Assembly: GCA_903928015.1 (NCBI GenBank)
Contig: CAIYPF010000032.1
Span: 1-37,920 of the forward strand
Reading direction: 5' to 3'
Source: an uncultured Gammaproteobacteria bacterium
GTDB taxonomy: Bacteria; Pseudomonadota; Gammaproteobacteria; Pseudomonadales; UBA5518
Length of the DNA: 37,920 nt
The position numbers and the translations under genes were made by a program. The number at the start of each line of letters is the position of its first letter. The first letter of the stretch is position 1. The notes under the pieces were generated by a model. The model saw nothing but the letters and a program-made list of their open reading frames with translations. It was not told where the DNA came from and made no database searches. This document shows positions 24,003-35,133 of this stretch, piece by piece.

Positions 24003-26707
24003 TGGCGATCATCCACGTAGACGGCAAGCAATACGAGGTAGACGGAGCCGACAACCTGCTCCACGCCTGTCTCTCGCTAGGCCTCGACATCCCGTATTTC
24101 TGCTGGCACCCGGCGCTCGGTTCGGTGGGTGCCTGCAGGCAGTGCGCAGTCAAGCAGTACGCCAACGCCGACGACAAACGCGGCCGTCTGGTGATGTCCT
24201 GCATGACGCCCTCGACCGACAACTCCTGGATATCGATTGAAGACGAGGAGGCCAAAGCCTTCCGCAAGAGCGTCATCGAGTGGCTGATGATCAACCACCC
24301 GCACGACTGCCCGGTCTGCGAGGAAGGCGGCCACTGCCACCTGCAAGACATGACGGTGATGGCAGGCCAGGTCGCGCGGCGCTACCGCTTCACCAAGCGC
24401 ACGCACCAGAACCAGGACCTGGGCACCTTCGTCAATCACGAGATGAACCGCTGCATCGCCTGCTACCGCTGCGTCCGCTACTACAAGGACTATTCCGGCG
24501 GCACCGATCTGGGCGTGTTCGGCGCGCATGACAACGTCTATTTCGGTCGCGTCGCAGACGGCCAGCTCGAGAGCGAGTTCTCGGGCAACCTGGTCGAGGT
24601 TTGCCCCACCGGCGTTTTCACCGATCGCACGCACTCCGAACGCTACAACCGCAAGTGGGATATGCAGTTCGCCCCCAGCGTCTGCCAGCAATGCGCCGTG
24701 GGTTGCAACACCAGCCCGGGCGAACGCTACGGCGAGTTGCGCCGGATCGAGAACCGCTTCAACGGCTCGGTCAACCACTACTTCCTCTGTGACCGCGGCC
24801 GCTTCGGCTACGGCTACGTGAACCTCAAGGACCGGCCGCGCCAGATGCTGGCCCGGGCCGGCACCGAGTTCGAGGCTGCCTCACCTCAGGGCGAACTCGA
24901 CCGTCTGGCCTTCACCCTGCGCGATGCCGATCGCATCATCGGCATCGGCTCGCCGCGCGCCAGCCTCGAGGCAAACTTCGCGCTGCGTGAATTCGTTGGT
25001 GCAGACAACTTCTCGACCGGAATGGACGCTGCGGGCAATGCTCTCGCGGCGCGCGCTCTCGGCATCCTGCGCGAAAGCCCCGCACGCACGCCTTCGCTGC
25101 GCGACATCGAGGGCTTCGACGCCGTCATCGTGCTCGGCGAGGACGTCACCCAGACGGCCCCCCGGGTCGCATTGGCCCTGCGCCAGGCGGTACACGGTCG
25201 GGCCGTCGAACTGGCGGCCGAAAAGCGCGTGCTGGAGTGGCAAGTCGAGGCTATCGCCAACATCGGTCAGCACGAGCGTCATCCGCTGTTCATCGCCGCC
25301 GTCGATGCAACGCGCCTCGACGACGTGGCCGCCGCCTGTCACCACGCGAATCCGGATGCCATCGCGGCTCTCGGTTTTGCGGTCGCCCACGCGATAGACC
25401 CCTCTGCGCCCGCTCCTGCTGCAGCCCTTGACTCCGACTCCGCGGCCCTTGCCACGCGCATCGCCGCCGCACTGGCAGGCGCTCGCAAGCCGCTGGTGGT
25501 CTCGGGCACCGGAGCCGGGTCACTGGCAGTTCTGGACGCCGCCGCCAATATCGCCCGCGCGCTCTGCGCCAAGGGCCTGCCTGCGGGCCTCAGCCTCGCA
25601 CTGCCCGAAGTGAACACGCTGGGCGTTGCGATCCTCGGCGGCCAAGGCGTCGAGCAGGCGCTGGCGGCCGTGGAAGCCGGTACCGTGCTGGTAGTGCTCG
25701 AGAACGATCTCTACCGTCGCGCACCCGCTGCCGTGGTCGATGCCGCACTCGAGCGCGCACGCTGCGTGCTCGTTGCAGACCATCAGCTGAGCCCCACTGC
25801 AGAGCGCGCCCACGTGGTACTGCCCGCAGCCACCTTCGCCGAAGGCGACGGCACTGTGGTGAGCAGCGAGGGTCGCGCCCAACGCTTCTTCCAGGTGTAC
25901 GACCCGGGTTACTACAACCTCGCCTCGCAAGTGCGCGAGAGCTGGCGCTGGATTGCTGGCCTGATGGCCTCGGCCAGGCGCAGCGAGATGCCCTGGAAGA
26001 CCCTCGACGAACTGACCGCCGCCTGCGCCAAGGGAGTGCCCGGACTGGACGCTATCCAGGGCGCGGCTCCGAATGCCGAACTGCGCATGTCCGGCCGGAA
26101 AATCGCCCGTCAGCCCCTGCGCTACTCCGGCCGCACCGCAATGCGCGCCAACGTATCGGTTCACGAGCCCCGCGCCTCGCAGGATCCGGATACCGCGCTC
26201 AGCTTCTCGATGGAAGGCTACGGTGCGCCGGGAGAACCTGGCGCGCTTATCCCCTTCGCCTGGTCACCGGGCTGGAACTCCCCGCAAGCCTGGAACAAAT
26301 TCCAGGACGAAGTTGGTGGGCATCTGCTCGCTGGCGATCCCGGCGTTCGCCTGATCGAAGCCAGCGGCGCGGGCGGCTATGCCGCGGCTGGCAGCCACTC
26401 CACCGCGGCGCTTTCGGTGGCTCCCATCTGGCACATCCATGGCAGCGAAGAGCTCTCCGCGCGAGCCCCGGCGGTGAGCACCCTCGTACCCAAGGCCTAC
26501 CTCGCCCTCAACCCCGCAGACGCAGCCGCTCTCGGTCTGGCCGCAGACGCTGTCGCGCGCTTCCGGGTCGGTGAGCAGGTGCTCGAAGCGCCGGTTGCCA
26601 TTAGCGAGCATCTCGCGCGCGGTGTGCTCGGCGTGCCGGCAGGCTTGCCAGACATGCCGTGGGCCCCGCTTAGCGGCGCAGCAACTCTCGCGCAGGGAGG
26701 AAACTGA
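24002..26707 (+). CDS. nuoG: NADH-quinone oxidoreductase subunit G
   Basis: NuoG is the largest peripheral subunit, with several iron-sulfur clusters and a molybdopterin-oxidoreductase-like fold without active cofactor. ATG 24002 ([13 protein letters not shown]) overlaps the nuoF stop by one base and gives 901 residues, against about 908 in Escherichia coli; the frame is open upstream but that part is nuoF in another frame. The N-terminal ferredoxin domain has [35 protein letters not shown] and [10 protein letters not shown] provide further ligands. CQQCAVGC with a later Cys in [10 protein letters not shown] is the extra N7 site found in enterobacterial-type NuoG. The C-terminal half is alanine-rich and less conserved. 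Confidence 0.96.
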   Translation: MAIIHVDGKQYEVDGADNLLHACLSLGLDIPYFCWHPALGSVGACRQCAVKQYANADDKRGRLVMSCMTPSTDNSWISIEDEEAKAFRKSVIEWLMINHPHDCPVCEEGGHCHLQDMTVMAGQVARRYRFTKRTHQNQDLGTFVNHEMNRCIACYRCVRYYKDYSGGTDLGVFGAHDNVYFGRVADGQLESEFSGNLVEVCPTGVFTDRTHSERYNRKWDMQFAPSVCQQCAVGCNTSPGERYGELRRIENRFNGSVNHYFLCDRGRFGYGYVNLKDRPRQMLARAGTEFEAASPQGELDRLAFTLRDADRIIGIGSPRASLEANFALREFVGADNFSTGMDAAGNALAARALGILRESPARTPSLRDIEGFDAVIVLGEDVTQTAPRVALALRQAVHGRAVELAAEKRVLEWQVEAIANIGQHERHPLFIAAVDATRLDDVAAACHHANPDAIAALGFAVAHAIDPSAPAPAAALDSDSAALATRIAAALAGARKPLVVSGTGAGSLAVLDAAANIARALCAKGLPAGLSLALPEVNTLGVAILGGQGVEQALAAVEAGTVLVVLENDLYRRAPAAVVDAALERARCVLVADHQLSPTAERAHVVLPAATFAEGDGTVVSSEGRAQRFFQVYDPGYYNLASQVRESWRWIAGLMASARRSEMPWKTLDELTAACAKGVPGLDAIQGAAPNAELRMSGRKIARQPLRYSGRTAMRANVSVHEPRASQDPDTALSFSMEGYGAPGEPGALIPFAWSPGWNSPQAWNKFQDEVGGHLLAGDPGVRLIEASGAGGYAAAGSHSTAALSVAPIWHIHGSEELSARAPAVSTLVPKAYLALNPADAAALGLAADAVARFRVGEQVLEAPVAISEHLARGVLGVPAGLPDMPWAPLSGAATLAQGGN

Positions 26708-27687
26708 TGAACCTGCTCCCGCTTCCCGATCTGCTCGCCGTTGGTGCGGCCATCGGCAGGGCCGTGGTGCTGCTGCTGATCGTGGTGCTGTTCGCCGCGT
26801 ACTTGAGCTTCATCGAGCGGCGGGTGCTGGCGCTCTGGCAAGACCGCTACGGCCCCAACCGGGTCGGCCCTTTCGGCATCTGGCAGTTGCCGGCCGACGT
26901 GATCAAGATGCTCTTCAAGGAAGACTGGATTCCGCCCTTCGCGGATCGCCTCACGTTCATCATCGCGCCCGTCATCGCAATGAGCGCGCTGTTCATTTCC
27001 TTCGTGATCGTGCCCGTTTCGCCCACCTGGGGTGTCTCGGACATGAACATCGGCATTCTTTTCTTCATGGCGATGGCGGGTCTGACCGTCTACGCGGTGC
27101 TCTTTTCCGGCTGGTCCAGCAACAGCAAGTACGCCCTGCTCGGCAGCCTGCGCTCGGCAGCGCAGACGGTCAGCTACGAGGTGTTCATGGGGCTGTCACT
27201 GATGGGCGTAGTGGCCCAGACCGGCTCCTTCAACATGCGCGACATCGTCGAAGCCCAGCAAGGCATGTGGTTCATCGTGCCGCAGTTCCTCGGCTTCGTG
27301 ACCTTCTTGATGGCTGCCATCGCCGTCACCCACCGCAGCCCCTTCGACCTCCCCGAGGCAGAACAGGAGTTGGGCGCCGGCTACCACACCGAATACGCCG
27401 GAATGAAGTGGGCGATGTTCTTCGTGGGCGAGTACGTGGGCATCGTGGTGGTTTCGGCGCTGCTTACCGCGCTCTTCCTCGGCGGCTGGTACGGCCCCGG
27501 GCCGGAGTGGTTGGCGGGCTTCTGGTTCTCGATCAAGACGCTGTTCTTCGTGATGCTGTTCATCCTGCTGCGGGCCGCTCTGCCACGGCCGCGTTATGAC
27601 CACCTGATGGCCGCCGGCTGGATGGTCTGTCTGCCACTCACGCTGCTGAACCTTCTGGTCACCGGCGCCGTGCTGTTGATGCAATGA
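26707..27687 (+). CDS. nuoH: NADH-quinone oxidoreductase subunit H
   Basis: NuoH is the membrane subunit that forms the quinone-binding chamber with NuoB and NuoD. It has 326 residues and about eight membrane helices. Signature blocks are [20 protein letters not shown] near residues 38-57, the acidic loop [19 protein letters not shown]-like region (here [20 protein letters not shown]) and [18 protein letters not shown]. The ATG at 26707 shares one base with the nuoG stop. It is followed ten bases later by nuoI, which has its own GAGG site. Confidence 0.97.
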   Translation: MNLLPLPDLLAVGAAIGRAVVLLLIVVLFAAYLSFIERRVLALWQDRYGPNRVGPFGIWQLPADVIKMLFKEDWIPPFADRLTFIIAPVIAMSALFISFVIVPVSPTWGVSDMNIGILFFMAMAGLTVYAVLFSGWSSNSKYALLGSLRSAAQTVSYEVFMGLSLMGVVAQTGSFNMRDIVEAQQGMWFIVPQFLGFVTFLMAAIAVTHRSPFDLPEAEQELGAGYHTEYAGMKWAMFFVGEYVGIVVVSALLTALFLGGWYGPGPEWLAGFWFSIKTLFFVMLFILLRAALPRPRYDHLMAAGWMVCLPLTLLNLLVTGAVLLMQ

Positions 27688-27697
27688 GGACGTCGTC

Positions 27698-28243
27698 ATG
27701 AACATCGTCGCCCGCATATTCGTCGGCATCGCCACCAACCTGCGCAGCATGTGGATGATCTTCGGCCACGGTTTCAGGCGGCGTGACACCATCCAGTACC
27801 CCGAGCAGAAGGTGTATCTGCCGCCCCGCTACCGCGGCAGGATCGTGCTCACGCGCGATCCCGATGGCGAGGAGCGCTGCGTTGCCTGCAACCTCTGCGC
27901 GGTCGCTTGCCCGGTGGGCTGCATCTCGCTGCAGAAGGCAGAGCAGGAAGATGGCCGCTGGTATCCCGAGTTCTTCCGCATCAACTTCTCGCGCTGCATC
28001 TTCTGCGGCCTCTGCGAGGAAGCCTGCCCGACCAACGCAATCCAGCTCACGCCGGATTTCGAACTCGCCGAGTACAAGCGCCAGGACCTGGTCTACGAGA
28101 AGGAAGACCTCCTGATCGCCGGTACCGGCAAGTACCACGACTACAACTTCTACCGCGTGGCAGGCCTCGCCATCGCCGGCAAGCCCAAAGGGGCTGCCGC
28201 GTCGGAGGCACAACCTGTCGACGTGAGAACCCTGCTGCCATGA
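27698..28243 (+). CDS. nuoI: NADH-quinone oxidoreductase subunit I
   Basis: NuoI is the ferredoxin-like subunit carrying clusters N6a and N6b, passing electrons toward N2 in NuoB. It has 181 residues. The two [4Fe-4S] motifs are Cys61, 64, 67 and 71 ([12 protein letters not shown]) and Cys100, 103, 106 and 110 ([16 protein letters not shown]), the usual paired arrangement in which the last Cys of each serves the other cluster. An amphipathic N-terminal helix ([15 protein letters not shown]) anchors it on the membrane arm. GAGG precedes the ATG at 27698. Confidence 0.97.
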   Translation: MNIVARIFVGIATNLRSMWMIFGHGFRRRDTIQYPEQKVYLPPRYRGRIVLTRDPDGEERCVACNLCAVACPVGCISLQKAEQEDGRWYPEFFRINFSRCIFCGLCEEACPTNAIQLTPDFELAEYKRQDLVYEKEDLLIAGTGKYHDYNFYRVAGLAIAGKPKGAAASEAQPVDVRTLLP

Positions 28244-28253
28244 GGGCCTCCGC

Positions 28254-28745
28254 GTGGAACTGACTTTTTATACCTGCGCCCTGGTGTCGATCATCGCAGC
28301 CCTGCGCTGCGTCACGCAGACCAATCCGGTGCACTCGCTGCTCTACCTGGTGGTGGTGCTGCTCGCGGTGGCGGGCATTTTCTTCGCCATCGGGGCGCCC
28401 TTCGCAGGAGCGCTGGAAGTGATCGTTTACGCGGGAGCCATCATGGTGCTCTTCGTGTTCGTGGTGATGATGCTGAACCTGGGCGCCGAGACGGCGGCGC
28501 AGGAACACGCCTGGCTGCGACCCCGCACATGGATAGGCCCGGGCATCCTCGCCACGATCATGCTTGCCTCCCTGGTATCGGGCGTGCTGCACGCGCCCGG
28601 CCTCGCGGGCACCGCTACCGTCGATGCCAAGCAAGTCGGCATTGCCCTTTTCGGCCCCTACCTCCTCGCCGTGGAACTGGCATCCCTGATGCTCCTCGGT
28701 GCGCTGGTGGCGGCTTACCACCTCGGCAGGGAAGAGACGCGATGA
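28254..28745 (+). CDS. nuoJ: NADH-quinone oxidoreductase subunit J
   Basis: NuoJ is a five-helix membrane subunit next to NuoA and NuoK. The GTG start at 28254 follows GAGGG by seven bases and gives 163 residues, slightly shorter than the 184 of Escherichia coli because the hydrophilic C-terminal tail is missing. TNPVHSLLYLVVVLLAVAGI, the third-helix block VIVYAGAIMVLFVFVVMML and the final LLAVELASLMLLGALVAAYH are highly conserved. It is followed by nuoK after 18 bases. Confidence 0.96.
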   Translation: MELTFYTCALVSIIAALRCVTQTNPVHSLLYLVVVLLAVAGIFFAIGAPFAGALEVIVYAGAIMVLFVFVVMMLNLGAETAAQEHAWLRPRTWIGPGILATIMLASLVSGVLHAPGLAGTATVDAKQVGIALFGPYLLAVELASLMLLGALVAAYHLGREETR

Positions 28746-28763
28746 ACCACGGGGGTCAGCGAC

Positions 28764-29081
28764 ATGCCTGAGACTGCCGGCATTCCCATGGAGCACGGCT
28801 TGCTGCTGGCAGCCGCGCTTTTCTGTATCGGTTTCGCGGGGCTGATGGCCCGGCGGAATATCCTGTTCATGCTGATCTGCCTCGAAGTCATGACCAACGC
28901 GGTCGCACTGGCTTTCGTGGTGGCAGGAAGCCGCTGGTTGCAGCCTGACGGACAGATCATGTTCATCCTGGTCCTCACGCTGGCGGCCGCAGAGGCGGCC
29001 ATCGGGCTTGCGCTGCTACTGCAGCTCTACCGCCGCCACCGCAGCCTCGACATCGACCTCGCGAGCGAGATGCACGGATGA
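28764..29081 (+). CDS. nuoK: NADH-quinone oxidoreductase subunit K
   Basis: NuoK is a three-helix subunit of the proton-pumping arm, related to MrpC. It has 105 residues. The two membrane glutamates known to matter for coupling are present, one in [16 protein letters not shown] and one in [20 protein letters not shown]. The C-terminal [12 protein letters not shown] is also conserved. GGGGG lies eight bases before ATG 28764. The stop overlaps the nuoL start (ATGA). Confidence 0.96.
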   Translation: MPETAGIPMEHGLLLAAALFCIGFAGLMARRNILFMLICLEVMTNAVALAFVVAGSRWLQPDGQIMFILVLTLAAAEAAIGLALLLQLYRRHRSLDIDLASEMHG

Positions 29082-30922
29082 GTACTCTGCCACTTACCTT
29101 TCTGGCGCCGCTTGTCGGCTATCTGCTGCTGTCGTTCTCGCGCGGGAAGTTCTCCGAGAACGCCTCCGCGGCGATCGGCGTGGGTTCCATGGGACTGTCC
29201 GCGTCGGCCACGGCGCTGGCGATACTCGGCTTCGACGGTGGCAGCCACGAGATGGTGCTCTGGACCTGGATGGCCGTTGGCGACTTCCGCCCGGCCTTCG
29301 GCCTGCATCTCGACGGTCTCTCCCTCACCATGCTGGGCGTGATCACGGGCGTGGGTTTCCTGATCCACCTCTTCGCGTCCTGGTACATGCGCGGTGAAGA
29401 GGGCTACTCGCGCTTCTTCTCGTACATGAACCTGTTCGTGGCCAGCATGGTGCTGCTGGTGCTGGGCGACAACATGGTGATGCTGTACCTCGGCTGGGAA
29501 GGCGTAGGCGTCTGCTCCTACCTGCTGATCGGCTTCTACTACCGCACCGTGGCGAACGGCAACGCGGCGCTGAAGGCCTTCATCGTCACGCGTGTGGGCG
29601 ATGTGTTCATGGCCATCGGCATGTTCATCCTGCTGCAGAAGCTGGGAACGCTGGATATCCAGGAGATGCTCCGCCTTGCCCCGCAGGTATTCACCTCCGG
29701 AGATCCCGCGATCACTTGGGCCACGCTCATGCTCCTCGGCGGTGCGGTGGGCAAGTCCGCTCAGCTCCCCCTGCAGACCTGGCTCGCAGACGCCATGGCC
29801 GGCCCCACGCCGGTATCGGCACTGATCCACGCCGCCACCATGGTCACGGCCGGCGTGTACCTGATCGCCCGCTTGAATGGGCTCTTCGTGCTGGCTCCCG
29901 ACGTCATGGTCCTGGTGGGCACCGTCGGCGCGCTCACGCTGCTTATGGCCGGCCTCTGCGCGATGGTGCAGACCGACATCAAGCGCGTGCTCGCCTACTC
30001 CACCATGAGCCAGATCGGCTACATGTTCCTCGCGCTCGGTGCGGGTGCCTGGCAGGCAGCGGTGTTCCACCTCATGACCCACGCCTTCTTCAAGGCGCTG
30101 CTCTTCCTCGGCTCCGGCGCGGTGATCATCGCCTGCCACCACGAGCAGGACATCTTCAAGATGGGCGGGCTGCGCAAGACGCTGAAACTCGAGTACGCCT
30201 GCTTCATGGTGGGCGGTGCAGCACTGAGCGCATTGCCCCTGATAACGGCGGGCTTCTACTCGAAGGACGAGATCCTCTGGGCCCACTGGGCACTTACCGA
30301 TGGCCCCTCGCCGCTCTTCTACGCCGGCCTGGTCGGTGCGTTCATGACCTCGCTCTACACATTCCGTCTGATCTTCACCGTCTTCCACGGCGAAGAGAAA
30401 ACCCATGCCCACGCAGGCCACGGCATTGCCTACGCGCTCCCGCTGATAGTGCTGCTGGTGCTCTCGACGGGGCTCGGAGCCATGATCCACCCGCCGCTCA
30501 CGGGCGTGCTTCCGGCGTCACCCGGCGAAGCCGGAGGTGAGGCAAAACATACCGTCGAGATCATGTCCTCGGTTGTAGGGCTGGCCGGTATCGGTGCGGC
30601 GATCGCGCTGTTCCTCGGCCGCCGTAGCCTGGTCAACACCGTGGCCAACAGCGGCGCGGGGCGCTTCATCTCGGCCTGGTGGAAAGCCGCTTTCGGCTTC
30701 GATGCTCTTTACAACGCGCTCTTCGTGCAGCCCTTCCTGTTCATCGCCCGCCCCGGCCGGCGTGACACCCTGGACCGCACGGTCGGCCTGCTGCCCGCAT
30801 CGGTACGCGGCCTGAACGCTCTCGTCGTGCTGCCCCAGACCGGTCGGCTGCGCTGGTACGTCGCTTCCATGGCAATCGGCGCCTCACTGGTGCTGGCCAC
30901 CGTCATGTTTACACTCAACTGA
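29078..30922 (+). CDS. nuoL: NADH-quinone oxidoreductase subunit L
   Basis: NuoL is the distal antiporter-like proton-pumping subunit with the long lateral helix that runs along the membrane arm. It has 614 residues, as in Escherichia coli. [19 protein letters not shown] contains the key glutamate; [20 protein letters not shown] then [18 protein letters not shown] is the channel block; [20 protein letters not shown] follows. The C-terminal [12 protein letters not shown] matches the end of the lateral helix region. It starts inside the nuoK stop and is followed 15 bases later by nuoM. Confidence 0.97.
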   Translation: MSTLPLTFLAPLVGYLLLSFSRGKFSENASAAIGVGSMGLSASATALAILGFDGGSHEMVLWTWMAVGDFRPAFGLHLDGLSLTMLGVITGVGFLIHLFASWYMRGEEGYSRFFSYMNLFVASMVLLVLGDNMVMLYLGWEGVGVCSYLLIGFYYRTVANGNAALKAFIVTRVGDVFMAIGMFILLQKLGTLDIQEMLRLAPQVFTSGDPAITWATLMLLGGAVGKSAQLPLQTWLADAMAGPTPVSALIHAATMVTAGVYLIARLNGLFVLAPDVMVLVGTVGALTLLMAGLCAMVQTDIKRVLAYSTMSQIGYMFLALGAGAWQAAVFHLMTHAFFKALLFLGSGAVIIACHHEQDIFKMGGLRKTLKLEYACFMVGGAALSALPLITAGFYSKDEILWAHWALTDGPSPLFYAGLVGAFMTSLYTFRLIFTVFHGEEKTHAHAGHGIAYALPLIVLLVLSTGLGAMIHPPLTGVLPASPGEAGGEAKHTVEIMSSVVGLAGIGAAIALFLGRRSLVNTVANSGAGRFISAWWKAAFGFDALYNALFVQPFLFIARPGRRDTLDRTVGLLPASVRGLNALVVLPQTGRLRWYVASMAIGASLVLATVMFTLN

Positions 30923-30937
30923 GGAGCCACCGCACTC

Positions 30938-32449
30938 ATGCTGCTCGCCTGGCTCATCCTGATACCGCTTATCGGTGGTCTGCTCTGTTGGCAGAGCGAC
31001 CGTTTCGGCAACCTGCCACCGCGCTGGATCGCACTGACCAGCATGTCGGTTGTGATGTACCTCGCCCTCGACCTGTGGGCCAACGGCAACTACAGCCTCA
31101 GCCAGGACGTGCTCGCCGCGCCGCAGTGGCAGATGGAGCTGAAAATCCCGTGGATTCCAGCCATGGGCATCAGCATCCACCTGGCGCTGGACGGCCTGTC
31201 GCTCGCTCTGATCGTACTCACGGGCTTTATCGGCATCCTGTCGGTCCTCTGCTCGTGGACAGAGATCACGCGCCGCACCGGCTTCTTCCACCTGAACCTG
31301 CTGTGGATACTGAGCGGCGTGATCGGGGTGTTCCTCGCCGTTGACCTCTTCCTGTTCTTCCTGTTCTGGGAAGTGATGCTGGTTCCGATGTACTTCCTGA
31401 TTGCACTCTGGGGACACCGCGCCTCCAGCGGCAACTCGCGGATCTCGGCCGCCACCAAGTTCTTCATCTACACGCAGGCCTCTGGCCTCCTGATGCTGCT
31501 GTCGATACTCGGACTCGCGTTCGCGAACCACGATGCCACCGGCATCCTCAGCTTCGACTACAACGATCTGCGGGGCGTGGCGTTGCCGCCGAGGCTCGAG
31601 TTCACGCTGATGCTCGGCTTCTTCCTGGCGTTTGCGGTCAAACTGCCGGTGCCGCCACTGCACGGGTGGCTGCCCGACGCGCACTCGCAAGCTCCCACCG
31701 CAGGCTCCGTCGACCTTGCCGGCCTGCTGCTGAAGACTGCCGGTTACGGGATGCTGCGCTTTGCGCTGCCACTCTTTCCCAACGCTTCACAGGAGTTCGC
31801 GCCGGTTGCGATGTGGCTCGGTGTGTTCGGCATCATGTACGGCGCGGTGCAGGCCTTCGTCCAGACCGACATCAAGCGGATGGTCGCCTACACCTCGATC
31901 TCGCACATGGGCTATGTGCTGATCGGCATCTATGCCGGCAGCGCGCTGGCCCTGCAAGGTGCGGTCATGCTGATGGTTGCGCACGGCCTCTCGGCAGCTG
32001 CGCTGTTCATCATGAGCGGCCAGCTTTACGAGCGCCTGCACAGCCGCGAATTCAGCAAGATGGGCGGCCTGTGGTCGCGCATGCCCTGGCTGCCGCCGAT
32101 AGGCCTGTTCTTCGCGGCCGCATCGCTCGGTCTGCCCGGCACCGCCAATTTCATCGGCGAGTTTCTGGTGCTGGCGGGCAGCTGGAACACGGCACCGGCC
32201 GTGGTAGTCGTGGCAGCAGCGGGCCTGGTGTTCGCTTCGGTCTACTCTCTGGCGATGATCCACAGGAGCATGTTCGGGCCCACCCGCTCCGATGAGCCGA
32301 TCGAAGGCTCCAGCCCGCGTGAACTGATGATGCTGCTCGCCCTGGTGGCCAGCATCGTGTACTTCGGACTGTATCCGCAGCCCGTGCTCGACCTCTCGGC
32401 CGGCCCCATGGCCCGGCTGCAGCAGGTCTACACGCCGCCGGCACCCTGA
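30938..32449 (+). CDS. nuoM: NADH-quinone oxidoreductase subunit M
   Basis: NuoM is the middle antiporter-like proton pump of complex I. It has 503 residues and about fourteen membrane helices. The essential glutamate lies in FLFFLFWEVMLVPMYFLIAL; the lysine of KLPVPPLHGWLPDAHSQAP and the block VQTDIKRMVAYTSISHMGYV complete the channel. GTANFIGEFLVLAGSW is typical of the C-terminal half. GAGGAG lies eleven bases before ATG 30938. A 14-base gap separates it from nuoN. Confidence 0.97.
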   Translation: MLLAWLILIPLIGGLLCWQSDRFGNLPPRWIALTSMSVVMYLALDLWANGNYSLSQDVLAAPQWQMELKIPWIPAMGISIHLALDGLSLALIVLTGFIGILSVLCSWTEITRRTGFFHLNLLWILSGVIGVFLAVDLFLFFLFWEVMLVPMYFLIALWGHRASSGNSRISAATKFFIYTQASGLLMLLSILGLAFANHDATGILSFDYNDLRGVALPPRLEFTLMLGFFLAFAVKLPVPPLHGWLPDAHSQAPTAGSVDLAGLLLKTAGYGMLRFALPLFPNASQEFAPVAMWLGVFGIMYGAVQAFVQTDIKRMVAYTSISHMGYVLIGIYAGSALALQGAVMLMVAHGLSAAALFIMSGQLYERLHSREFSKMGGLWSRMPWLPPIGLFFAAASLGLPGTANFIGEFLVLAGSWNTAPAVVVVAAAGLVFASVYSLAMIHRSMFGPTRSDEPIEGSSPRELMMLLALVASIVYFGLYPQPVLDLSAGPMARLQQVYTPPAP

Positions 32450-32463
32450 CAGGCGATGCAACC

Positions 32464-33888
32464 ATGACCCTGGACGCGACACAGATCCTCGCCCTTGCGC
32501 CACTGATCGTGGTGACCCTCACGGCGGTTGCCGTGATGCTCGCCGTCTCCTGGCGCAGGCACCACTTTTTCAACGCAACGCTGACCGTGATCGGCCTCAA
32601 CGCCGCGCTGGCGTCCACGATCTATGTGCGCCAGCAGATCCCGGGCTCGCTTGGGATCACCGATCTCCTGGTCATGGACCAGATCTCCCTGTTCGGCGCC
32701 TCTGCCGTGCTGGTCGCAACCCTGGGTTGCGCCACGCTGCTGCACGCTTATCTCGCAGGCCTCAAGGACAATCGCGAAGAGATGTACCTCATGCTCCTCA
32801 TCGGAGCGGCAGGCGCCCTGGTGCTTACCGGGGCACAACACATGGCCTCGTTCTTCGTCGGGCTGGAACTGATGTCGGTTCCGCTTTACGGAATGATCGG
32901 CTACATCGTGAAGGACCGCCGCTCGCTGGAAGCGAGCGTGAAGTACCTGGTGCTGTCCGCCACCGCCTCGGCGTTCCTGCTGTTCGGGATGGCTCTCATC
33001 TACGCGGCCACCGGAAGCATGACCTTCGCATCGCTGGCGGGCGTGGAGCACTCCGGGCTCGTGGCTGCCGGCATCGCCATGATCCTGATTGCGATTGCCT
33101 TCAAACTGTCGCTGGTGCCCTTCCACCTCTGGACGCCCGACGTCTACCACGGAGCTCCGGCCCCCGTGGGCGCATTCCTCGCCACCGTGAGCAAGATTGC
33201 TGTCGTGGTCGTGCTGATGCGCTGGTGGCGCGCGGCCGATCTGGGTGCCGACCCGGTCTACACCAATCTCGTCGCAGTACTGGCGGCGATGTCCATTCTC
33301 GGGGGCAACCTGCTCGCTCTGGTGCAGAACAACCTGAAGCGGCTCCTGGGCTATTCCTCGATCGCACATTTCGGCTTCCTGCTGGCCGCTCTGGTAGCTG
33401 GCAACGAGTTCAGCCAGGAAGCGATCCTGATCTATCTCCTCACTTACATGGCCGCCACCCTGTCGGCCTTTGGCGTTGCCACGCTGATGTCCTCGCCCTA
33501 CCGCGGTGACGACGTGCAAACGCTGGGCGACGTGCGCGGCCTCTTCTGGCAGCGTCCGTTTCTGGCTGCGGTGATGACAGTGTCCGTGCTCTCACTCGGC
33601 GGGGTGCCGCTGACGGCGGGCTTCATCGGGAAGTTCTACGTGATCGCGAGCAGCATGCGCTCCGAGCTCTACTGGCTGGTTGCAGTGCTGGTGGCCGGGA
33701 GCGCCATCGGGATCTACTACTACCTGAGGGTGATGATCAGTATGTTCCTGGCCGTGCCGGGCAAACGCCGCCTCGACGCATCGCGCGACTGGGGTCAGCG
33801 CTCCGGAGGCGTGATGACGCTGGCTCTGGCGCTCTTCACCCTTGCGGTGGGTCTCTATCCGCAACCATTGATCGAATTGCTGCGCTGA
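32464..33888 (+). CDS. nuoN: NADH-quinone oxidoreductase subunit N
   Basis: NuoN is the proximal antiporter-like proton pump of complex I and the last gene of the operon. It has 474 residues with about fourteen membrane helices. ASFFVGLELMSVPLYGMIGY holds the conserved glutamate, FKLSLVPFHLWTPDVYHGAP the channel lysine region, and NNLKRLLGYSSIAHFGFLLA the third block. GVPLTAGFIGKFYVI is conserved near the C-terminus. The gene is followed by a strong hairpin at 33907-33928. Confidence 0.97.
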   Translation: MTLDATQILALAPLIVVTLTAVAVMLAVSWRRHHFFNATLTVIGLNAALASTIYVRQQIPGSLGITDLLVMDQISLFGASAVLVATLGCATLLHAYLAGLKDNREEMYLMLLIGAAGALVLTGAQHMASFFVGLELMSVPLYGMIGYIVKDRRSLEASVKYLVLSATASAFLLFGMALIYAATGSMTFASLAGVEHSGLVAAGIAMILIAIAFKLSLVPFHLWTPDVYHGAPAPVGAFLATVSKIAVVVVLMRWWRAADLGADPVYTNLVAVLAAMSILGGNLLALVQNNLKRLLGYSSIAHFGFLLAALVAGNEFSQEAILIYLLTYMAATLSAFGVATLMSSPYRGDDVQTLGDVRGLFWQRPFLAAVMTVSVLSLGGVPLTAGFIGKFYVIASSMRSELYWLVAVLVAGSAIGIYYYLRVMISMFLAVPGKRRLDASRDWGQRSGGVMTLALALFTLAVGLYPQPLIELLR

Positions 33889-33906
33889 GACACTGCCCTC
33901 ACTTTG

Positions 33907-33928
33907 CGCCGCTCCGGGAGGAGCGGCG
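33907..33928 (+). terminator. hairpin after nuoN, possible terminator
   Basis: A perfect nine-base-pair stem (33907-33915 with 33920-33928, arms CGCCGCTCC / GGAGCGGCG) with loop GGGA lies 18 bases after the nuoN stop. There is no T run after it, so it may be an mRNA-stabilising or partial terminator structure rather than a full intrinsic terminator. Confidence 0.45.
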
Positions 33929-34076
33929 AATCCCTTCGCAATTCACCCTCGCACGCGGCATGCGCCCGGGCTGATCGCATAAAGGACGCGTTCAGATACG
34001 TCCAAGGCATCCGGTCAAACGGGAGCCGCGTAGTTTCGGAAGCATTCCAGCCTTCAAGAGCAGGAGTTCAGCTCGA

Positions 34077-35024
34077 ATGGAATCAATAGGCAGCCCAGCT
34101 CTGTGGATCGCGTTCGCCATCATCGTGGCGATCATGCTCGCGGTAGATCTCTTCGTGGTGGGCGGCGGACGCCAGCACCGGGTCGGGGTGCGCGAGGCGC
34201 TGATGTGGTCGATCGTGTGGATCTGCGTCTCGCTAGCTTTCGCCGCGGGGCTCTGGGTCTATCTGGATGGCCTGCACGGACACGAGGTTGCCACCAGCAC
34301 AGCCCTGGAATACCTCACCGGTTATGTGATCGAGAAGTCGCTGGCCGTAGACAACGTCTTCGTGTGGCTGATGCTGTTCTCGTTTTTCGGTATCCCGATG
34401 GAGCTGCAGAAGCGGGTGCTGCTGTACGGCGTACTGGGCGCCATCGTGATGCGCACCGTGATGATCTTCGCGGGCGCATGGCTCATCTCGCAGTTCCACT
34501 GGATTCTCTACGTTTTCGGCGCCTTCCTGCTCATCACCGGTATCAAGATGTACTGGGCCGCCGACACCGAGCCCGACCTCGAGAACAATGCCGCCCTGCG
34601 CTGGCTGCGCAGCCGCATGAACATCACCCGGGAGCTTCACGGGGAGCGATTCTTCGTGATGCAGGAGGGATTGCGTTACGCAACGCCGCTCTTCCTCGCG
34701 CTGGTGTTGGTCGAAATCTCGGACCTCATCTTCGCGGTCGACTCCATACCCGCCATCTTCGCCATCACCACCGACCCCTTCGTGGTGCTCACCTCCAACG
34801 TCTTCGCCATCCTCGGCCTGCGCTCGATGTATTTCCTGCTTGCGGACGCTGCCGATCGTTTCTCCCTGCTCAAATACGGCCTGGCCATAGTGCTGATGTT
34901 CATCGGCGTGAAGATGATCCTGATCGACGTGTACAAGATCCCGGTGGGCTTCTCGCTGGCAGTGGTGGCAGTGATCCTGGGGGCGTCGATCGCCATGTCA
35001 TTGCGGCGTACGCGCGAGCGTTGA
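34077..35024 (+). CDS. TerC/Alx family integral membrane protein
   Basis: The 315-residue product has eight or nine membrane helices and the TerC-family signatures: EKSLAVDNVFVWLMLFSFF in the middle and LVEISDLIFAVDSIPAIFAI later, each with the paired acidic residues that are thought to bind metal. The length and the extended loop between them (TEPDLENNAALRWLRSRM) match Alx of Escherichia coli, a manganese exporter, rather than plain TerC. A function in manganese or other divalent metal export is therefore likely but inferred. AGGAG lies ten bases before ATG 34077. It stands alone, 188 bases after nuoN; the leader shows no recognisable manganese riboswitch. Confidence 0.9.
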   Translation: MESIGSPALWIAFAIIVAIMLAVDLFVVGGGRQHRVGVREALMWSIVWICVSLAFAAGLWVYLDGLHGHEVATSTALEYLTGYVIEKSLAVDNVFVWLMLFSFFGIPMELQKRVLLYGVLGAIVMRTVMIFAGAWLISQFHWILYVFGAFLLITGIKMYWAADTEPDLENNAALRWLRSRMNITRELHGERFFVMQEGLRYATPLFLALVLVEISDLIFAVDSIPAIFAITTDPFVVLTSNVFAILGLRSMYFLLADAADRFSLLKYGLAIVLMFIGVKMILIDVYKIPVGFSLAVVAVILGASIAMSLRRTRER

Positions 35025-35133
35025 AACCGGGTATCGGGAGCGCCTTGTTTAGCGCCAAGGGCCTGTTCTATGATGCTGCGCGCACTCCCGTGCGACTCCA
35101 TCACAACTAATCTGCCTTGCCGAGGAACGCCAC

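Noticed and set aside
29027-30490. Open frame of 487 codons on the minus strand, rich in His, Glu and Gln
   Set aside because: It is the antisense shadow of nuoL; the odd composition is the mirror of membrane-helix codons.
33889-34076. Possible manganese riboswitch (yybP-ykoY type) before the TerC/Alx gene
   Set aside because: Looked for because Escherichia coli alx has one. A small GGACG/CGTCC hairpin at 33984-34003 is present but the conserved riboswitch core was not recognised. A covariance-model search would decide.
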